From the NCBI GenBank assembly GCA_050954885.1, contig JBPBPI010000056.1:1-7489 (forward strand): a stretch of DNA of 7,489 nt, read 5' to 3'. The stretch comes from JBPBPI01 sp050954885 (lineage in GTDB: Bacteria; Pseudomonadota; Alphaproteobacteria; Caedimonadales; Caedimonadaceae). Position numbers and translations under genes: made by a program. The notes beneath the pieces were generated by a model. It was not told where the DNA came from and did no database searches. It worked only from the letters and a program-made list of their open reading frames with translations. Below, in pieces: positions 5,022 through 7,489 of this stretch. How positions within the stretch are numbered: position 1 is the first letter of the stretch; the number at the start of each line of letters is the position of its first letter.

Positions 5022-6884
5022 ATGGCACAGAAGACAGGCGTCAATCTCGGTCTCGCCTATGGGTGGAACGCGCGTGACACCGGCCAGCTCGACGGGCTCA
5101 ACCTGTCACTGCGCATGCTCGATCTGCTGGTGAACACCCGCATCGATGTTCTCGGTGCGCTCGCGCCGCCGACGCCTGCGACCAATGGCTATCGCTGCAT
5201 CGTCGCGCCAGTGCCGGACGCGACACAAGCCTTCAACGGCAACGGCAACAATCTTGCCGTGTTCGAGGATAACGCATGGCTGTTCTACACCCCGTCGTCG
5301 GGCGGTGCTACGCCACGGGTCTACGTGTCTGCCGAAAAGGCGTTCTACTTTTGGGACGGCTCTTCCTGGACGGCCGAAACGAACGCCAATCCTGGCTATA
5401 CGATCACTGCCGACACCGTGAAGAGTCTTCAGGACTCCGTTGCAACGGCAGTGAAGAACGCGGGCGATGCGCTGTCGGGCGCCGTTGCCGACCTCACCAA
5501 GACCATGAACGCGGCCGACACTGACGCTGCCGCGCGACTCGTGGTCCTGGAGAACACCGTCAAGGCGCAGGAAACGCTCCTGGCCGCGCTACAGGTTCTT
5601 AGCGGCCAGATCGACACGCTGCACAGCAACGTGTCGGCGTTGACGGCGCTCGGCAGCAAGACCACCGTGATCTCCTACGATGACACAACCATCAAGGCGC
5701 AGCTCGGCGATATGTCGGCGCGCATGAAGACCCTGGCCGATACGGCGTCGAGTGCGGCCACTGCGGCGGCAACGGCCGAAGCCAGCGCGACGACGGCAGC
5801 AGCGTCGAAAGCGGTTGTCTACGATGACACCGACCTGAAACAGCAGATCGATACGCTGTCCACGCGTATAGCGGCAGTAACGACTGCCGCCGCCACGGCG
5901 ACCGCAACGGCTGCTTCGGCGGTTACGACGGTCACGGAAGATCCGGCCTTGGAGATCTTGCCGCTGCGGCAGGTTGTGACATTCCAGGCGCCCGTCAGCA
6001 ATCAAATGCTCATGAAGCCGCGACTGCACGACGCCGATCTCGACTACATGAACGGCTACCTCATGATCACCTTCGCGCGCACGCCGAAGTCGCCGACCTA
6101 TCTCGTTCGCGCGGCCACCATCACCACGGCGCCAGCGAAGGCGGATTTTGGTGTAATGGTTATTGGTGCAGACCAAACAGCGACGCTTCTCGGCGCGCAG
6201 ATGGTGGCGGCGCTCAAGACAGCTTCCGGGAAGAACGTTACAGCCATCGGCACCACGCAGCTCGCCAGCACGGACATCAGCCAGATCTCGCTGGGTGAAG
6301 CTCGCCCTGGTGGCACCATGGTCGGCCTTACGACAATGGCGGGCGTGGCAAGCGGCTCGGAAGATTCTGGCTACCTGTCACTCAAGGACGCGGCAGCAGG
6401 CGGCGCCGGCACGCGGCAGGCGGTCAATCCGTTCTTGAATGACTCAGGACAATTTGATTTTGGCTTCTATTTGACGCGTTTCAAACTCGTGTCACCGGAT
6501 GTCGTGGTGCTGTCGCTCGACAACCAGGGAACAGATTCGGGCTTCAACGCGGCGCTGACGACGGTGTTGTCTGGAATCCGGAAGTCACTTCCGAATGCGA
6601 TCATCATTCTCGCCACGCACTATGAGCCGACCTCCTGGCCGAATGTTGGTGCGCAGATCGTGTTCGATCTTGACGGCGTTGTGCAGGGAATGAAGGACGC
6701 GAAGGTTTCTGTCTTCGCCGGCCATGCGGTGGTCAATCGTTTCGAAGCATTCATTGACGTGAGCCAGTCGAGCGGGCAGGCGGTGAAGGTCACGGACAGC
6801 AACAACTACACGAAGGACGGCGCAGCGTTGTATGGCGGCTCGCTCGCCAGCCACGTTCTTGCAGTCTTGGCAAGCAATACTTGA
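5022..6884 (+). CDS. Tail fibre: DUF2793-like N-terminus, coiled-coil stalk, degenerate SGNH-hydrolase-like C-terminus
   Basis: A 620-aa fibre, probably trimeric and virion-attached, following the J-like gene after 14 nt. Residues about 31-117 (LLVNTRIDVLGALAPPTP, later AFYFWDGSSW) resemble DUF2793, common near the N-terminus of phage fibres. Residues 131-305 are Ala/Thr-rich and heptad-like, with two copies of a YDDT unit (219 and 267), suggesting a coiled-coil stalk. From about 376 the protein reads like an SGNH hydrolase: FGVMVIGADQTA (376-387, block I position), NPF...FDFGFYL (469-484), PDVVVLSLDNQGTD (492-505, block III) and VTDSNNYTKDGAALYG (590-605, block V). The usual GDS is GAD and the usual DxxH is DSNN, so the nucleophile and catalytic His appear lost. 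It is therefore more likely a binder than an esterase. No strong Shine-Dalgarno is present; GAAG at 5015-5018 is weak. Confidence 0.8.
   Translation: MAQKTGVNLGLAYGWNARDTGQLDGLNLSLRMLDLLVNTRIDVLGALAPPTPATNGYRCIVAPVPDATQAFNGNGNNLAVFEDNAWLFYTPSSGGATPRVYVSAEKAFYFWDGSSWTAETNANPGYTITADTVKSLQDSVATAVKNAGDALSGAVADLTKTMNAADTDAAARLVVLENTVKAQETLLAALQVLSGQIDTLHSNVSALTALGSKTTVISYDDTTIKAQLGDMSARMKTLADTASSAATAAATAEASATTAAASKAVVYDDTDLKQQIDTLSTRIAAVTTAAATATATAASAVTTVTEDPALEILPLRQVVTFQAPVSNQMLMKPRLHDADLDYMNGYLMITFARTPKSPTYLVRAATITTAPAKADFGVMVIGADQTATLLGAQMVAALKTASGKNVTAIGTTQLASTDISQISLGEARPGGTMVGLTTMAGVASGSEDSGYLSLKDAAAGGAGTRQAVNPFLNDSGQFDFGFYLTRFKLVSPDVVVLSLDNQGTDSGFNAALTTVLSGIRKSLPNAIIILATHYEPTSWPNVGAQIVFDLDGVVQGMKDAKVSVFAGHAVVNRFEAFIDVSQSSGQAVKVTDSNNYTKDGAALYGGSLASHVLAVLASNT
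5675..5830 (+). repeat. Two-copy YDDT stalk repeat in the fibre gene
   Basis: The 12-base string CTACGATGACAC occurs at 5675-5686 and again at 5819-5830, exactly 144 nt (48 codons) apart. Each copy begins a related protein segment: YDDTTIKAQLGDMSARM and YDDTDLKQQIDTLSTRI. The interval between them is Ala/Thr-rich. YDDT followed by a heptad helix is a familiar element of trimeric phage fibres, so this is read as a duplicated stalk unit rather than a mobile or regulatory repeat. Confidence 0.65.
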
Positions 6885-6885
6885 T

Positions 6886-6901
6886 CGTTTCGTAAGAAAC
6901 G
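6886..6901 (+). other. Perfect hairpin after the fibre gene (6-bp stem, GTAA loop)
   Basis: CGTTTC and GAAACG flank GTAA, giving a perfect 6-bp stem closed by a GNRA-type tetraloop two bases after the fibre stop codon. There is no run of T after the stem (TGTAACAAATAG follows), so it is not a canonical intrinsic terminator. It may protect the 3' end of the tail transcript, weakly attenuate it, or be a dyad in a regulatory region. The gap from 6885 to 6932 is the only non-coding space in the window longer than 20 bp. Confidence 0.5.
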
Positions 6902-6919
6902 TGTAACAAATAGCGAACT

Positions 6920-6925
6920 GAGGGG
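6920..6925 (+). promoter_or_regulatory. Ribosome binding site GAGGGG that selects a TTG start
   Basis: GAGGGG lies seven bases before TTG 6933, an optimal spacing. The first in-frame ATG, at 6969, has no comparable site upstream, so this element decides the start of the membrane protein. Confidence 0.6.
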
Positions 6926-6932
6926 CACGCTC

Positions 6933-7337
6933 TTGCATTATCAAAATCGCCCGACTATCGCGCTGGCAATGCAGGGCGGCTTCGTTGCGCTCCATTGGTG
7001 GTGGGTTTTCGTTCTGGCAAGTCCAGGAAAGCTCATCGTTCCTGGTGGGCAGTATGCAGCTTTTGCCGTTATTGGTAACGATGTTTATTGGTTGTGGCGG
7101 GCCGTCATTGTTGCGATGGTCGCCACCGTTTCGATGTTGCCGGTGTGGCGGCGCGGACCGCTGATCGCCATGTCAACTATTCAAGTTGTCTGGCTTTGCC
7201 TTTTGTCCGTTCTGTATTTCCGAGTCTACCCATACACGACTGGTCCCGGTGCGTATCTCGTTATGAGCTGGTTCGCTGTCATCATCGCCGTGGTTTGCTG
7301 GAGACACAAGAATGCCGGACGAGGACGCGCTACTTAA
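6933..7337 (+). CDS. Four-helix integral membrane protein, function unknown
   Basis: A 134-aa protein with four predicted membrane helices at about 9-30, 52-71, 76-97 and 105-123. The positively charged loop VWRRG (71-75) and the tail WRHKNAGRGR (123-132) suggest that both termini face the cytoplasm. The helices are unusually rich in Trp and Val (HWWWVF, VYWLWRAV). TTG 6933 is chosen because GAGGGG precedes it at ideal spacing; starting at ATG 6969 would cut into the first helix. Its family is not recognised. Position just after the tail fibre, where many phages begin a lysis cassette, makes a holin-like or accessory lysis role possible. An exclusion or immunity membrane protein, or a lysogenic-conversion gene, is equally open. 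The codon mix looks somewhat more T-rich than the tail genes, judged by eye. Confidence 0.7.
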   Translation: MHYQNRPTIALAMQGGFVALHWWWVFVLASPGKLIVPGGQYAAFAVIGNDVYWLWRAVIVAMVATVSMLPVWRRGPLIAMSTIQVVWLCLLSVLYFRVYPYTTGPGAYLVMSWFAVIIAVVCWRHKNAGRGRAT

Positions 7338-7489
7338 CCGGCCCGTGCTCCACCTGGACCTTGCGTCAGCAGGCATCGACATCTGCACGTCGCAACGTCA
7401 GTGGGCACACCGGAGCAAGATTGAAAAGCAGAACGAACTTCTGGATCGGACCGAAAAGGAGCGTCCGCAGCAGGAGAGGCGTAACGAGT
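7312..7489 (+). CDS. Unknown hydrophilic protein, N-terminal 59 residues (3' end outside window)
   Basis: ATG 7312 lies inside the end of the membrane-protein gene in another frame (26-nt overlap) and the frame stays open to the window edge. GGAG at 7300-7303, eight bases before the ATG, is a good ribosome binding site. The visible part is MPDEDALLNRPVLHLDLASA followed by a strongly charged stretch (from about residue 34) rich in Lys, Glu, Arg and Gln that would form a helix or coiled coil. There is no signal peptide or membrane segment in this part. The family is not recognised. Overlap suggests co-translation with the membrane protein, so the two may act together. Confidence 0.55.
   Translation, partial: MPDEDALLNRPVLHLDLASAGIDICTSQRQWAHRSKIEKQNELLDRTEKERPQQERRNE

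Noticed and set aside
4126..5028. 300-codon open frame on the minus strand
   Set aside because: It lies wholly opposite the J-like gene. Its translation is rich in Arg, Asp, Val and His with no family motif, as expected for the reverse of a GC-rich coding sequence.
5589..6176. 195-codon minus-strand open frame rich in Arg and Gly
   Set aside because: It mirrors the Ala/Thr-rich stalk of the fibre gene; Ala codons read in reverse give Arg/Gly-rich sequence. No independent evidence of coding.
6579..6593. 15-base palindrome CGGAAGTCACTTCCG
   Set aside because: It falls within the SGNH-like coding region, has a one-base centre and no second copy noted in the window; probably chance.
1..7489. 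Gene transfer agent rather than phage
   Set aside because: The DUF2163 hub and gene order recall a GTA, but there is no g14-type peptidase or g15 TIM-barrel protein. The long fibre with an SGNH-like head and the J-like tip fit an ordinary phage or prophage better.
1..7489. CRISPR array, tRNA/rRNA genes, insertion sequences, attachment sites
   Set aside because: Scanning by eye found no regularly spaced direct repeats apart from the two-copy stalk repeat, no cloverleaf with a TTCGA-type loop in a gap, no transposase motifs and no terminal inverted repeats.

Overview
This window is a contiguous piece of the tail module of a long, non-contractile-tailed (siphovirus-type) phage or prophage of a Gram-negative bacterium. 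All supported genes are on the + strand and packed almost without gaps. The moderately GC-rich composition and the tail-protein families suggest a proteobacterial host, perhaps a beta-proteobacterium such as Burkholderia or a relative. That host assignment is inference from family resemblance; nothing in the window fixes it.

Layout: the 3' end of a gene that is probably the tape measure (1-135); a 418-aa distal-tail (Dit-like) protein with an apparent internal duplication (142-1398); a DUF2163 / lambda gpL-like tail hub with a four-cysteine pattern suited to an Fe-S cluster (1398-2216); a 79-aa protein with one N-terminal membrane segment (2226-2465); a 65-aa soluble protein (2462-2659); a 782-aa central tip / host-specificity (J-like) protein (2659-5007); and a 620-aa tail fibre (5022-6884). 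The fibre has a DUF2793-like N-terminal domain, an Ala/Thr-rich coiled-coil middle with a 'YDDT' repeat, and a C-terminal domain that looks like an SGNH hydrolase whose catalytic residues have been replaced. After a 48-bp gap containing a perfect 6-bp hairpin come a TTG-started four-helix membrane protein (6933-7337) and the 5' end of an overlapping hydrophilic protein (from 7312) that runs off the window.

The order tape measure - Dit - gpL-like hub - small - small - J-like parallels lambda H-M-L-K-I-J and the gene transfer agent order g11-g15. The slot where an NlpC/P60 tail peptidase (K / g14) is usually found instead holds two tiny proteins. Start and stop codons overlap at three junctions (TGATG, ATGA, TAATG), which points to translational coupling of the tip-assembly genes. 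No tRNA, rRNA, CRISPR array, insertion sequence or integrase is visible, and no stretch over 300 bp lacks a gene.

The most notable observation is the degenerate SGNH domain at the fibre's C-terminus. It keeps the flanking signatures of the fold but has Asp in place of the nucleophile Ser and Asn in place of the catalytic His. This suggests a receptor- or glycan-binding pseudoenzyme derived from an esterase.
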